From contig NZ_VAHN01000018.1 in assembly GCF_005796205.1 (NCBI RefSeq), forward strand, positions 1 through 64,000: DNA of 64,000 nt, read 5' to 3'. The first letter of the stretch is position 1; each line of letters opens with the position of its first letter. The translations under genes and the position numbers were made by a program. Of the stretch, positions 7,978 to 16,607 are shown piece by piece. The notes below the pieces were generated by a model. The model saw only the letters and a list, made by a program, of their open reading frames with translations. It did no database searches and was not told the origin of the DNA. The DNA comes from Pseudarthrobacter sp. NamE2 (GTDB lineage: Bacteria; Actinomycetota; Actinomycetes; Actinomycetales; Micrococcaceae).

Positions 7978-10596
7978 GTGAAGGCAATCCGCAGGTTTAC
8001 GGTCCGTACAGTCCTCCCCGAACCCATCCGGCCACTGGCACGGCTGGCAAGTAACCTGCGCTGGTCCTGGCACCGGCCCACCAGGGAGCTTTTTGCCGGG
8101 CTGAATCCGCGCATCTGGGAAGAGAGCGAGCAGGACCCCGTCAGCTTCCTCGGTATGGTGAGCCGCGAGGAACTCCAGCAGCTCGCCGCCAACCAGTCCG
8201 TTGTGGAGCGGGTGCGCGCCGCCGAGGAAGACCTCGACCGCTACCTGGAAGAGCCCCGCTGGTACCAGGGCCTGGGCCCCGAGGCGCCGGTTTCCATTGC
8301 CTACTTCTCCCCCGAATTCGGTATCACCGAGGTCCTTCCGCAGTACTCCGGCGGCCTGGGCATCCTGGCCGGCGACCACCTGAAGGCAGCCTCGGACCTG
8401 GGGGTTCCCCTGATTGGCGTGGGCCTGCTTTACCAGGCCGGCTACTTCAAGCAGTCGCTGTCCCGGGACGCCTGGCAGCAGGAAACCTACCCCGTCCTGG
8501 ACCCGGACGGCCTGCCGCTCACCCTGCTCCGCGAGCCCTCTTCGGACGGCAACGGCAAGCCGCTGCAGATCACCCTCCCGCTGCCCAACGGCCGGCGGCT
8601 GCTGGCACACATCTGGCGGGCCGACGTCGGACGCGTTCCCCTGCTGCTCCTGGACTCCAACGTACCCGGCAACGATGACGCTGCCCGCAGCATCACGGAC
8701 CGGCTTTACGGCGGCGGCGGCGACCACCGGCTGCAGCAGGAACTGCTGCTGGGCATGGGCGGGGTCAAAGCCCTGCGCGCCTACCAGCAACTCACCGGCG
8801 CGCCCGGGCCCGAGGTGTTCCACACCAATGAGGGCCACGCCGGCTTCCTGGGCATCGAGCGGATCCAGGAACTCATGTCCGGCGAGCAGGCCCTGACCTT
8901 CGATGAGGCCCTGACTGCGGGGCGCGCCTCCACGGTCTTCACCACGCACACCCCTGTGCCGGCGGGCATCGACCGCTTCGAAATCTCCCAGATCAGCCAC
9001 TTCTTCCAGGCGGGCCTGGCTCCGGCCGTGCCGCTGGACCGGATCCTGGAACTAGGCCGTGAGAACTACGCGGACGGCAACCCCGCGGTGTTCAACATGG
9101 CCGTCATGGGCCTGCGGCTGGCCCAGCGCGCCAACGGCGTGGCCAAGCTGCACGGCGAGGTGTCCCGCGGCATGTTCTCCGCGCTGTGGCCGGGCTTCGA
9201 CCACTCCGAGGTGCCCATCACCTCTGTGACCAACGGCGTGCACGTGCCCACCTGGGTGGACAGCCGGATCGCGAAGCTGGCCCGCGACCAGTTCGGCAGC
9301 GAAGCCGAAGCCAACGGGCGCTGGGACCTTGCGTACAACGTCAGCGACGCCGACGTCTGGGCGCTGCGCCGGGAGATGCGGTCGGCGCTGGTGGACGACG
9401 TCCGCCGCCGGCTGCGGGCCGCGTGGAAGAAGCGGGGCGCCGCCGACGCCGAGCTGGGCTGGACGGACAACGTCCTGGACCCGGACGTGCTGACCATCGG
9501 CTTCGCCCGGCGCGTCCCCACCTACAAGCGCCTGACCCTGATGCTGCGGGAGCCCGAGCGGCTGAAGGCACTGCTCCTGCACAAGGACCACCCCATCCAG
9601 CTGGTCATCGCCGGCAAATCCCACCCGGCGGACGACGCCGGCAAGAAGATGATCCAGGACCTGGTCCGGTTCACCGACGACCCCGAGGTGCGGCACCGGA
9701 TCGCGTTCCTGCCGAACTACGACATCGCCATGGCCCGCACCCTGTTCCCGGGCTGCGACGTCTGGCTGAACAACCCGCTGCGCCCCCTGGAGGCGTGCGG
9801 CACGTCTGGCATGAAGGCAGCTCTTAACGGCTCGCTGAACTTGTCCGTGCTGGACGGCTGGTGGGATGAAATGTACGACGGCGAGAACGGCTGGGCGATT
9901 CCCACGGCCAACAACGGAGCCTCCCCGGAGGAACGGGACGATATCGAGGCGGCCGCCCTGTACGAACTGCTTGAAACCCAGGTGGCGCCGCGCTTCTACG
10001 GCAGCACGGTCTCGGAGTCGGCAGGCGCGGCCGGGCCGTCGACGTCGGAAGCCGAAAAGGTGCCCACGCACTGGGTGTCCATGATCAAGCACACCCTGTC
10101 CCACCTGGGCCCTGCCGTCTCGGCCGAGCGGATGCTCCGCGACTACGTCAACATCCTGTACCGCCCGGCCGCTGAGGCCGGCCGGAGCGCCGTGGCCAAC
10201 TCGTACTCGCAGGCCCGCTCACTCGCATCCTGGAGCGCCAAGGTGCGCGCGGCCTGGCCGCAGGTGCACGTGGAGCACGTCGATTCCGTGGGCGTTTCCG
10301 AGGACCCGCAGATCGGCGACATTCTGCAGGTCAACGCGTACGTGGCCCTGAACAGCCTCACAACGGATGACGTTTTCGTCGAGGTGGCGTACGGCCGGGC
10401 GGAGGAGAACGACACCCTGGCGGACATCACCCTGATGGAGCTCCAGGTGAAGGAGGACCTCGGCAACGGCCGCCACCTGTTCAGCGGCTCCCTGGTGATC
10501 GACCGCTCGGGTCCGTTCGGTTACACCGTCCGGGTACTGCCGCGGCACGAAGCACTGGCTTCCAAGGCTGAGCTGGGACTGATCGTCAACGCATAA
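7978..10596 (+). CDS. glgP: alpha-glucan (glycogen/maltodextrin) phosphorylase
   Basis: A GT35 phosphorylase with a DUF3417-type N-terminal region, releasing glucose-1-phosphate from alpha-1,4-glucan using phosphate and pyridoxal phosphate. The PLP-lysine motif EACGTSGMKAALNGS is present with K613 as the likely Schiff-base lysine. Counting from the GTG at 7978 the length is 872 residues, usual for this actinobacterial subtype. That start (protein VKAIRRFTVRTV) is preferred because it looks leaderless and matches the family's common N-terminus; an ATG at 7954 would add 8 residues. It stands opposite the GlgE operon and, with GlgX, forms the degradative half of the cluster. Confidence 0.93.
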   Translation: MKAIRRFTVRTVLPEPIRPLARLASNLRWSWHRPTRELFAGLNPRIWEESEQDPVSFLGMVSREELQQLAANQSVVERVRAAEEDLDRYLEEPRWYQGLGPEAPVSIAYFSPEFGITEVLPQYSGGLGILAGDHLKAASDLGVPLIGVGLLYQAGYFKQSLSRDAWQQETYPVLDPDGLPLTLLREPSSDGNGKPLQITLPLPNGRRLLAHIWRADVGRVPLLLLDSNVPGNDDAARSITDRLYGGGGDHRLQQELLLGMGGVKALRAYQQLTGAPGPEVFHTNEGHAGFLGIERIQELMSGEQALTFDEALTAGRASTVFTTHTPVPAGIDRFEISQISHFFQAGLAPAVPLDRILELGRENYADGNPAVFNMAVMGLRLAQRANGVAKLHGEVSRGMFSALWPGFDHSEVPITSVTNGVHVPTWVDSRIAKLARDQFGSEAEANGRWDLAYNVSDADVWALRREMRSALVDDVRRRLRAAWKKRGAADAELGWTDNVLDPDVLTIGFARRVPTYKRLTLMLREPERLKALLLHKDHPIQLVIAGKSHPADDAGKKMIQDLVRFTDDPEVRHRIAFLPNYDIAMARTLFPGCDVWLNNPLRPLEACGTSGMKAALNGSLNLSVLDGWWDEMYDGENGWAIPTANNGASPEERDDIEAAALYELLETQVAPRFYGSTVSESAGAAGPSTSEAEKVPTHWVSMIKHTLSHLGPAVSAERMLRDYVNILYRPAAEAGRSAVANSYSQARSLASWSAKVRAAWPQVHVEHVDSVGVSEDPQIGDILQVNAYVALNSLTTDDVFVEVAYGRAEENDTLADITLMELQVKEDLGNGRHLFSGSLVIDRSGPFGYTVRVLPRHEALASKAELGLIVNA

Positions 10597-10623
10597 CACC
10601 CCGGTCCGCCGGGTAAGGCTTGT

Positions 10624-10647
10624 GGCAGGCAGGCAGGCAGGCAGGCA
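10624..10647 (+). repeat. tetranucleotide repeat (GGCA)x6
   Basis: Six uninterrupted GGCA units lie in the glgP - TPP-enzyme gap, ending 25 bases before the downstream ATG and just upstream of the AGGGG ribosome-binding site. Being in a leader rather than a coding frame, slippage would alter spacing, not sequence. Confidence 0.85.
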
Positions 10648-10672
10648 GCAGCACCGACGCACAGGGGACTCC

Positions 10673-12460
10673 ATGACCGAACGTACAGTGTCCGACGTAA
10701 TCGTGGACAGGCTCGGCGCCTGGGGCGTGGAGCGGGTTTTCGGCTACAGCGGTGACGGGATCAACGGCTTTATGGGTGCGCTCCGGCGTGCCGGCGGAAG
10801 GGTCGAGTTCGTCCAGGCCCGGCACGAGGAGACCGCAGCCTTCATGGCCGTGGGCCACGCCAAGTACACCGGCGGCGTGGGAGTGGTCACCTCCACCCAG
10901 GGCCCGGGCGCCGTCCACCTCCTCAACGGACTCTACGACGCCAAGCTGGACAGTGTTCCAGTGGTGGCGATCGTGGGGCAACAAAGCCGGACGGTGCTCG
11001 GTTCTGCATACATGCAGGAGATTGACCTCAGCAACCTGTTCAAGGACGTGGCGTCCCAGTTCGTCCAGCTGGTGAGCGCGCCGGAGCAGGTTCCCATGGT
11101 CCTGGACAGGGCGTTCCGTACCGCCAAGGCCACCTCGTCACCGTGCGTCGTCATTGTCCCGCACGATATCCAGTCGGCGCCCGCGCCGGAGCTGGAACAG
11201 CAGCATGGCATCGTCGTCACGGCGCCGTCCTGGAGTTCGGCTGCAAAGACGCCGCGGGAACAGGACGTGGATGCTGCCGCTGCCCTCCTGAACTCCTCCG
11301 AGAGGGTGGCCCTGCTGGTGGGCCAGGGGGCCCGGCACGCAGCCAGGGAGGTGGTGGCGGTCGCGGAAAAGCTGGGCGCCGGCATCGCCACCAGCCTGCT
11401 GGGCAAACCGTACGTGGACGAGACGCTGCCCTTCGCCGTCGGGACCATGGGCCACCTCGGCACTACCGCCAGCGCGCATTTGCTGGGCAACTGCGACGCC
11501 CTCCTGATCGTGGGATCCAATGATCCGTGGACCGAGTTCTATCCGCCACCCGGCGCGGCCCGTGCCGTGCAGATCGACATTGACGAAAAGAAGATCGGGA
11601 ACCGCTACCCGGTGGAGGTGGGCCTGGCCGGTGACGCCGCGTCCGCCCTCGCCGCGCTGGACAGCAAGCTGGAGCACCGTACCCGCCGGGAGTGGCGCGC
11701 TGACGTGGAGCACGAAGTCAGCCGCTGGCGCATCCTCGCGGCCGACCGCGCCGCCGTGCCTGCCTCCCCGGTCAATCCGGAGCGCGTGGTCCGGGAGCTC
11801 AACGGCAGGCTCCCCGGGAACGCCCAGGTGAGTGTCGACGTCGGAAGCTGCGTCTACTGGTATGCCCGGCAGCTGGTCCTGCCGCCGGGTGTGCCCGCCC
11901 ATCTTTCCGGGACGCTGGCAAGCATGGGCTGTTCGCTCCCGTACGGGCTGGCCGCCAAGCTTGCGCACCCCGACCGGCCCCTGGTGGCGCTGGCCGGCGA
12001 CGGCGCCATGCAGATGGCGGGTGTAGCTGAACTTGCCACGGTGGCGCACCGCTGGCGGCAGTGGCGGGACCCGCGGTTTGTGGTGTGCGTCTTCAACAAC
12101 CGGGAACTGACGGAAGTCACCTGGGAACAGCGGGAGTCCGAAGGCGAGCCGCGGTTCGCAGCCAGCCAGGAACTGCCCGACTTCCCGTTCGCCGGCTACG
12201 CCGAACTGCTGGGCCTGACGGGCATCCGAGTGGAGGATCCGGAGCTTTTGGGCGACGCATGGGAGCAGGCGTTCGCCGCGGACCGGCCTGTGGTGATCGA
12301 GGTGCTGACCGATCCCGAGATCCCGCTCCTGCCTCCGTTCCCGGCGGGCAAGGAAAAGGCGGAGAGCATGCGGAAAGGACTTGCGGCAGAGGACGACGGC
12401 GGCCGTGCGGCCGGGCTGCTGGACACCTACCTGTCGCACGAGGAACGCCCCGGGCAGTAG
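10673..12460 (+). CDS. thiamine-diphosphate-dependent pyruvate oxidase/acetolactate synthase-type enzyme
   Basis: A 595-residue, three-domain TPP enzyme of the POX/AHAS family. E52 in RHEETAAF is the glutamate that activates TPP; residues 442-447 (GDGAMQ), followed by a late NN pair, form the TPP/Mg binding motif. The middle domain resembles the central domain of pyruvate oxidases. It most resembles proteins annotated as thiamine-pyrophosphate-requiring or PoxB-like; the substrate cannot be read from sequence, and acetolactate synthase or another 2-oxoacid decarboxylase is possible. The ATG at 10673 is chosen because AGGGGA lies about 7 bases upstream; a longer frame from 10622 runs through the GGCA repeat. 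It converges with the barstar gene, with a 6-base gap. Confidence 0.8.
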   Translation: MTERTVSDVIVDRLGAWGVERVFGYSGDGINGFMGALRRAGGRVEFVQARHEETAAFMAVGHAKYTGGVGVVTSTQGPGAVHLLNGLYDAKLDSVPVVAIVGQQSRTVLGSAYMQEIDLSNLFKDVASQFVQLVSAPEQVPMVLDRAFRTAKATSSPCVVIVPHDIQSAPAPELEQQHGIVVTAPSWSSAAKTPREQDVDAAAALLNSSERVALLVGQGARHAAREVVAVAEKLGAGIATSLLGKPYVDETLPFAVGTMGHLGTTASAHLLGNCDALLIVGSNDPWTEFYPPPGAARAVQIDIDEKKIGNRYPVEVGLAGDAASALAALDSKLEHRTRREWRADVEHEVSRWRILAADRAAVPASPVNPERVVRELNGRLPGNAQVSVDVGSCVYWYARQLVLPPGVPAHLSGTLASMGCSLPYGLAAKLAHPDRPLVALAGDGAMQMAGVAELATVAHRWRQWRDPRFVVCVFNNRELTEVTWEQRESEGEPRFAASQELPDFPFAGYAELLGLTGIRVEDPELLGDAWEQAFAADRPVVIEVLTDPEIPLLPPFPAGKEKAESMRKGLAAEDDGGRAAGLLDTYLSHEERPGQ

Positions 12461-12466
12461 GTCCTG

Positions 12467-12823
12467 CTAGAGCAGGACGGCGGTGACAGCCAGGTCCTTC
12501 CCGGCGTAGCTCTCGGCGTCCTGGAGTATTTCGCAAATGACCCCGAAAGACCGATCGCTCCGGAACTGCGCGGCAACCTGCCACAGCAGGGTGACCGGCG
12601 GGTTGCCGTTGTCCATAATGGCGTCGGCAAAGTCGTGCAGTGAATCGTTCAGGGCGTCGAGGTTCACGCCGTAGTGCTCGGGGAAGCTGAGGACCTCGCC
12701 GAACGTCTCAAGCACCGCGCGTTTGCCCTCGGCAGGAGGAACCACCAGGCTTCGGCGTCCGGCGTCAGCCACCTGCTCCTGCAGTTCCTCGAGTGTCCAG
12801 GTATCGCCGGAGTAGATCTTCAT
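12467..12823 (-). CDS. barstar family RNase inhibitor
   Basis: A 118-residue protein with the barstar fold signature: a central LSFPEHYGVNLDALNDSLHD segment, where barstars place the acidic helix that blocks the RNase active site. It starts 8 bases after the stop of a secreted RNase gene, so the two form an enzyme-immunity pair like barnase/barstar. The inhibitor lacks a signal peptide and should remain in the cytoplasm to protect the producer from unsecreted RNase. Binding to this particular RNase is inferred from adjacency. It is slightly longer than the roughly 90-residue Bacillus barstar. Confidence 0.85.
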   Translation of the reverse strand: MKIYSGDTWTLEELQEQVADAGRRSLVVPPAEGKRAVLETFGEVLSFPEHYGVNLDALNDSLHDFADAIMDNGNPPVTLLWQVAAQFRSDRSFGVICEILQDAESYAGKDLAVTAVLL

Positions 12824-12831
12824 GGGTGTGC

Positions 12832-13320
12832 CTAGCTGCCTTCCGCTATGAATTTGAACGATTCGTAATGGTCTTCGGTGTAGTACTTCTCCCCGCCGCC
12901 ACCGGCAACGATGCGGCGGGCTCCCCGGTCCGACTCGCCCGGCGTGGGGACCGTGTATTCGCGGTAGTATCCGCGGTCCCGCCGCGGCAGGAGGCGTTCG
13001 AAGTTGCCGAACGTCCTGTCATCCTGGCTGTACTGGTACGGCCCGCCCGCCCGGATGAGCGCCAGGACCCTGCGCCCCTCCGCCGGCAGTTCCGACTCCC
13101 GGATAGCGGGAAGCCCGGAAGGGTTGTCCGCCGCCGGTGCCGGGACTGCCGGCGCCGGCCCGGACGGTGCGGTGCCGCCCGGTGCCGCCGCGGCGGTGGA
13201 AGGAGGTGCCGGCGTCGTGGTGTCCGTCAACTGGCCCAGCAGGCCTGACCCGCCAAAGGCCAGCAGGGCCAGGACCGCCAGCGCGCTGAGCAGCAGTGGC
13301 AGGAGGGAACGGTTGCGCAA
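12832..13320 (-). CDS. secreted guanyl-specific ribonuclease (RNase Sa/barnase family)
   Basis: 162 residues: a hydrophobic N-terminal export segment (about 5-22), an Ala/Pro/Thr-rich linker to about residue 68, then a compact N1/T1-type RNase domain. The catalytic set of RNase Sa is recognisable: E121 in YREYTVPTPG, R136 in RGARRIV and H151 in TEDHYESF. The cysteines that form the Sa disulfide are absent. The protein is probably exported or membrane-tethered, since no clear signal peptidase site was assigned. It sits between glgX (stop 12 bases upstream) and the barstar gene (8 bases downstream), suggesting one transcript. A role in nutrient scavenging or competition is inferred. Confidence 0.85.
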   Translation of the reverse strand: MRNRSLLPLLLSALAVLALLAFGGSGLLGQLTDTTTPAPPSTAAAAPGGTAPSGPAPAVPAPAADNPSGLPAIRESELPAEGRRVLALIRAGGPYQYSQDDRTFGNFERLLPRRDRGYYREYTVPTPGESDRGARRIVAGGGGEKYYTEDHYESFKFIAEGS

Positions 13321-13331
13321 ACTGGAAGTCC

Positions 13332-15443
13332 CTAGGTGCGGTAGATGCTGATGGAGTTGGCTTCGGCGAGGTCGGTCTCCCCGGACACGGCTACGCCGCC
13401 CTGCCGCAGTTCGTGCAGCGGCGAGGTGGTCAGCCGCAGTTCAAAGGTGCGCGGGGCCGTGCCTGGGCCGGTGACCCGGGGCAAAGTGATCTGGACATCC
13501 GAGGTGCTCCCGTTGACGACTATCAGGCCCGCCAGTGCACCGTTGTCCGATCCGAGGAGGAGCTGGACCACGCGGTTCCGCGGATCGTTCCAGCGCTCGA
13601 GGGACATGGGGTCGCCGTCCTGGTCGAACCAATAGAGGTAGGACTGCTCGTCCCGTACCGGAAAATCGTGGGGCTGGGCCGCCAGGAATTCCTTGCGGAG
13701 CCGGATGTAGCGCTTGGTGCTGCGCAGCATCTCGTGGGATTCCGGGGTCCGGCTCCAGTCCACCCAGGTGATGGTGTTGTCCTGGCAGTATGCGTTGTTG
13801 TTCCCCTGCTGCGTCCTTGCCAGTTCGTCGCCGGCGGTGATCATGGGCACGCCGAGGGAAATCAGCAGTGACGCCATCAAATTCCGGCGCGACTGGGCGC
13901 GACGGGCCAGGATGTCGCCTTCCTCGGTGGGCCCTTCCACGCCGTGGTTGTAGCTGCGGTTGTCGCCGTGGCCGTCGCGGTTCTGCTCGCCGTTCGCCTC
14001 GTTGTGCTTCCGGTCGAAGGAGACGAGGTCGTTCAGAGTGAAGCCGTCATGCGCGGTGATGTAGTTGATGGAGGCCAGCCGGGAGCGTCCGGAGGCCTGG
14101 AAGAGGGCGGCGGAACCGGCCAATGAATCTGCAAGCTTGGCCACCGATCCGCCCTGGCCGCCGTTCTCGATGGCCATCCGGTCCGCGAGCCAAAAGGAAC
14201 GGAGCGAATCGCGGAAATGGTCGTTCCAGTCCGCCCAGCCAGGCGGGAACTGCCCGGTCTGCCACCCGCCGTAGCCAATGTCCCACGGCTCAGCGATCAG
14301 TTTCACGTCCGAGAGCACGGGGTCCGCCGCGACGTCGACCAGGAACCGGTGACGGGGATCGAACTCATTGTTGCCGTTGCGGCAGAGGGTGACTGCCAGG
14401 TCGAAGCGGAAGCCGTCGATATGGAACTCATCCACCCAGTACCGGAGCGAGTCCAGGACAAGCTGGACGACCTTGGGCTCGGCGAAATTGAGGCTGTTGC
14501 CGCAGCCCGTGGTATCCACGTACTTGCCGTGCCCGTCGGTCCGGTAGTAGGCGGCCTCCCCCAGCCCGCGGAAACTCACGGTCTGGCCGTCCGGGCCGCC
14601 TTCGGCAGTGTGGTTGTAGACAACGTCCAGAATGACTTCCAGCCCGGCGGCGTGAAGTGCCTTGACCATGCCCTTGAATTCGTCCTGTACCGCCTGCGGG
14701 CCGGACTCCTGTGCAGCACGGGTGGCGTAAGCCGGGTGCGGGGCGAAGAACGCTGCGGTGTTGTAGCCCCAGTAGTTGGTCAGGCCCAGGTCCTGCAGGT
14801 GGGGTTCATCGATGTGGAAGTGCACCGGGAGCAGCTGCACCGCCGTGACGCCCAGGCCTTTGAGGTGCTCAATCACGGCAGGGTGGGCGAAGCCTGCGTA
14901 GGTGCCGCGAAGCTCGGCCGGCACGTCTGGGTGGAGCATGGTCTGCCCGCGCACGTGCGCTTCGTAAATGATGGTGTCGCGCCACCTCAGGCGCAGGCGT
15001 TCATCGCCCGCCCAGTCGAAGTCGCCCGCCATCCGTACGCTGGCCAGGAAACCGTCGCACTGGTCAACCGCGCGGCCGTAGGGGTCGAGCAGCAGCGGCT
15101 GTCCGCCGTCGTCGTCGTCTGCTTCTTCCTTGGCGGGCACGGCAAGGGGCAGGGCCTGCGCCGCTGCTGTGGGCCGGAAGCCATACCGTGAACCGTAGGG
15201 CAGGCCTTCGACGATGCCGTGGTGAACGCCGCCGGTGACGTTGGGCAGCACCTGGACGCGCCACCTTCCGCCGGGGGCGCGGTAGGCAATCTCGAGGCTG
15301 GAGACCGCCGGGGCGTAGCAGGCCACGTTCACCCGTCCGCCGGGACTTTGCCGGGGACTGCCGGAATCCGCGCGCGGAACGCTCACACCGAGGGGAACTG
15401 CCGATGAGGCATCCATGGTGGAAGCGGTGTCGAAAAGCGGCAT
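13332..15443 (-). CDS. glgX: glycogen debranching enzyme GlgX
   Basis: A GH13 isoamylase-type enzyme that hydrolyses alpha-1,6 branches of phosphorylase-trimmed glycogen. A CBM48-like N-terminus is followed by the barrel with D348 in DGFRFDLA, E385 in LIAEPWDIG and D466 in ITAHDGFTL as catalytic residues. The length from the chosen ATG at 15443 is 703 residues, typical for GlgX. That ATG follows AGGTGATGG; an upstream GTG (15452) and ATG (15449) would place the start inside this ribosome-binding site. It complements GlgP at the other side of the TPP gene. It is first in a short run with the RNase and barstar genes. Confidence 0.93.
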   Translation of the reverse strand: MPLFDTASTMDASSAVPLGVSVPRADSGSPRQSPGGRVNVACYAPAVSSLEIAYRAPGGRWRVQVLPNVTGGVHHGIVEGLPYGSRYGFRPTAAAQALPLAVPAKEEADDDDGGQPLLLDPYGRAVDQCDGFLASVRMAGDFDWAGDERLRLRWRDTIIYEAHVRGQTMLHPDVPAELRGTYAGFAHPAVIEHLKGLGVTAVQLLPVHFHIDEPHLQDLGLTNYWGYNTAAFFAPHPAYATRAAQESGPQAVQDEFKGMVKALHAAGLEVILDVVYNHTAEGGPDGQTVSFRGLGEAAYYRTDGHGKYVDTTGCGNSLNFAEPKVVQLVLDSLRYWVDEFHIDGFRFDLAVTLCRNGNNEFDPRHRFLVDVAADPVLSDVKLIAEPWDIGYGGWQTGQFPPGWADWNDHFRDSLRSFWLADRMAIENGGQGGSVAKLADSLAGSAALFQASGRSRLASINYITAHDGFTLNDLVSFDRKHNEANGEQNRDGHGDNRSYNHGVEGPTEEGDILARRAQSRRNLMASLLISLGVPMITAGDELARTQQGNNNAYCQDNTITWVDWSRTPESHEMLRSTKRYIRLRKEFLAAQPHDFPVRDEQSYLYWFDQDGDPMSLERWNDPRNRVVQLLLGSDNGALAGLIVVNGSTSDVQITLPRVTGPGTAPRTFELRLTTSPLHELRQGGVAVSGETDLAEANSISIYRT

Positions 15444-15528
15444 GACCATCACCTAAATAGTAGCCGCCCTCGCCGCCTGACCTGCCCCGACGCTGGCTGT
15501 GTGACGCCGGCTCCGCAGGTCCGCGGCC

Positions 15529-16518
15529 TTACTTCGTTGCGCGCTGGCGGGAAACCTCGTAGAGGGAGATGCCAACGGCCATGGAGGCGTTCAGCGATTC
15601 CATCGCCGAATCGATCGGAATAGAGACGATTTGATCGCAGTTCTCCCGGACCAGCCGGCTCAACCCCTTGCCCTCGGAACCCACCACGATGCAGACGGGC
15701 TCGGTGGCCAGGGTGAGGTCCGGCAGCGAAACGTCTCCGTCGGCGTCGAGGCCCAGGACGAAGATGCCCATGTTCTTGAACTGCTTGAGCGCACTGTTGA
15801 GGTTTGAGGCCCGGGCGACGGGTACCCGGACAGCAGCGCCGGCGCTGGTCTTCCAGGCGGAGGCGGTGACGCCCACGGAACGGCGCTCGGGGACGATGAC
15901 GCCGTGGCCGCTGAAGGCGGACACAGAACGGATAATGGCGCCAAGGTTGCGTGGATCGGTGATCCCGTCAAGGGCGACGAACAGCGGAGCGTTGCCGATG
16001 TGGCCCTTCTTCCACTTCTCCACCGTTTCCTCGGCCAACTCGTACGCGTCGGCATAGTCATAGGGCGGGATCTGCAGGACCAGCCCCTGGTGGACGGCGT
16101 CATCGGTCATCCGGTCCAGCTCGGGCTTTCCGGTTTCAAGCAGCGGGATGCCGCGCTCGGTGGCGAGCTTGAGGGACTCCTTGACCCGGTCATCCATCTC
16201 GATCCGGATGGCGACGTGCAGAGCCTTGGCGGGAATGCCGGCGCGGAGCGCCTCCACCACGGAGTTGCGGCCGGTGACGACTTCCTCCGTTGCCCGGCCC
16301 TTCGGTCCGGACTTGCCGGCTCCTGCGCTGCGGGCACCGGCGTTGCGCTTCGCGGCGGACCGCTCGGCGAGCTGCTTGGCCTTGTGGGCCTTGTGGTAGA
16401 CGCGGTCCTCAGCCTTGGGCGTGGGGCCCTTGCCTTCCAGGGCCTTGCGGCCGTGGCCGCCGGTTCCGACGGTTGGGCCCTTCTTCGCTTTAACCGACCG
16501 GCGACCATTGTTGGCCAT
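15529..16518 (-). CDS. rlmB: 23S rRNA (guanosine-2'-O-)-methyltransferase RlmB-type
   Basis: A SPOUT (SpoU/TrmH) methyltransferase of 329 residues. A basic, low-complexity N-terminal arm (1 to about 85, rich in Lys, Arg, Ala and Gly), usual in actinobacterial orthologues, precedes the substrate-binding segment (TGRNSVVEALRAG) and a knotted SAM domain with motifs DPRNLGAIIRS, VVGSEGKGLSRL and SLNASMAVGISLYE. It should methylate a guanosine in domain V of 23S rRNA. The ATG at 16518 is supported by an upstream AAGGGTGG. It lies 89 bases downstream of cysS, the frequent actinobacterial order. Related TrmH-type enzymes cannot be excluded, but the size and arm favour RlmB. Confidence 0.9.
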   Translation of the reverse strand: MANNGRRSVKAKKGPTVGTGGHGRKALEGKGPTPKAEDRVYHKAHKAKQLAERSAAKRNAGARSAGAGKSGPKGRATEEVVTGRNSVVEALRAGIPAKALHVAIRIEMDDRVKESLKLATERGIPLLETGKPELDRMTDDAVHQGLVLQIPPYDYADAYELAEETVEKWKKGHIGNAPLFVALDGITDPRNLGAIIRSVSAFSGHGVIVPERRSVGVTASAWKTSAGAAVRVPVARASNLNSALKQFKNMGIFVLGLDADGDVSLPDLTLATEPVCIVVGSEGKGLSRLVRENCDQIVSIPIDSAMESLNASMAVGISLYEVSRQRATK

Positions 16519-16607
16519 GATGTTCCACCCTTGATTGTTTCGACTGAATCTGCCTACCAGTCTATCGACCCGGAAAAAATCGGGTGACCGGGTGGAAAGG
16601 GGCCGGA

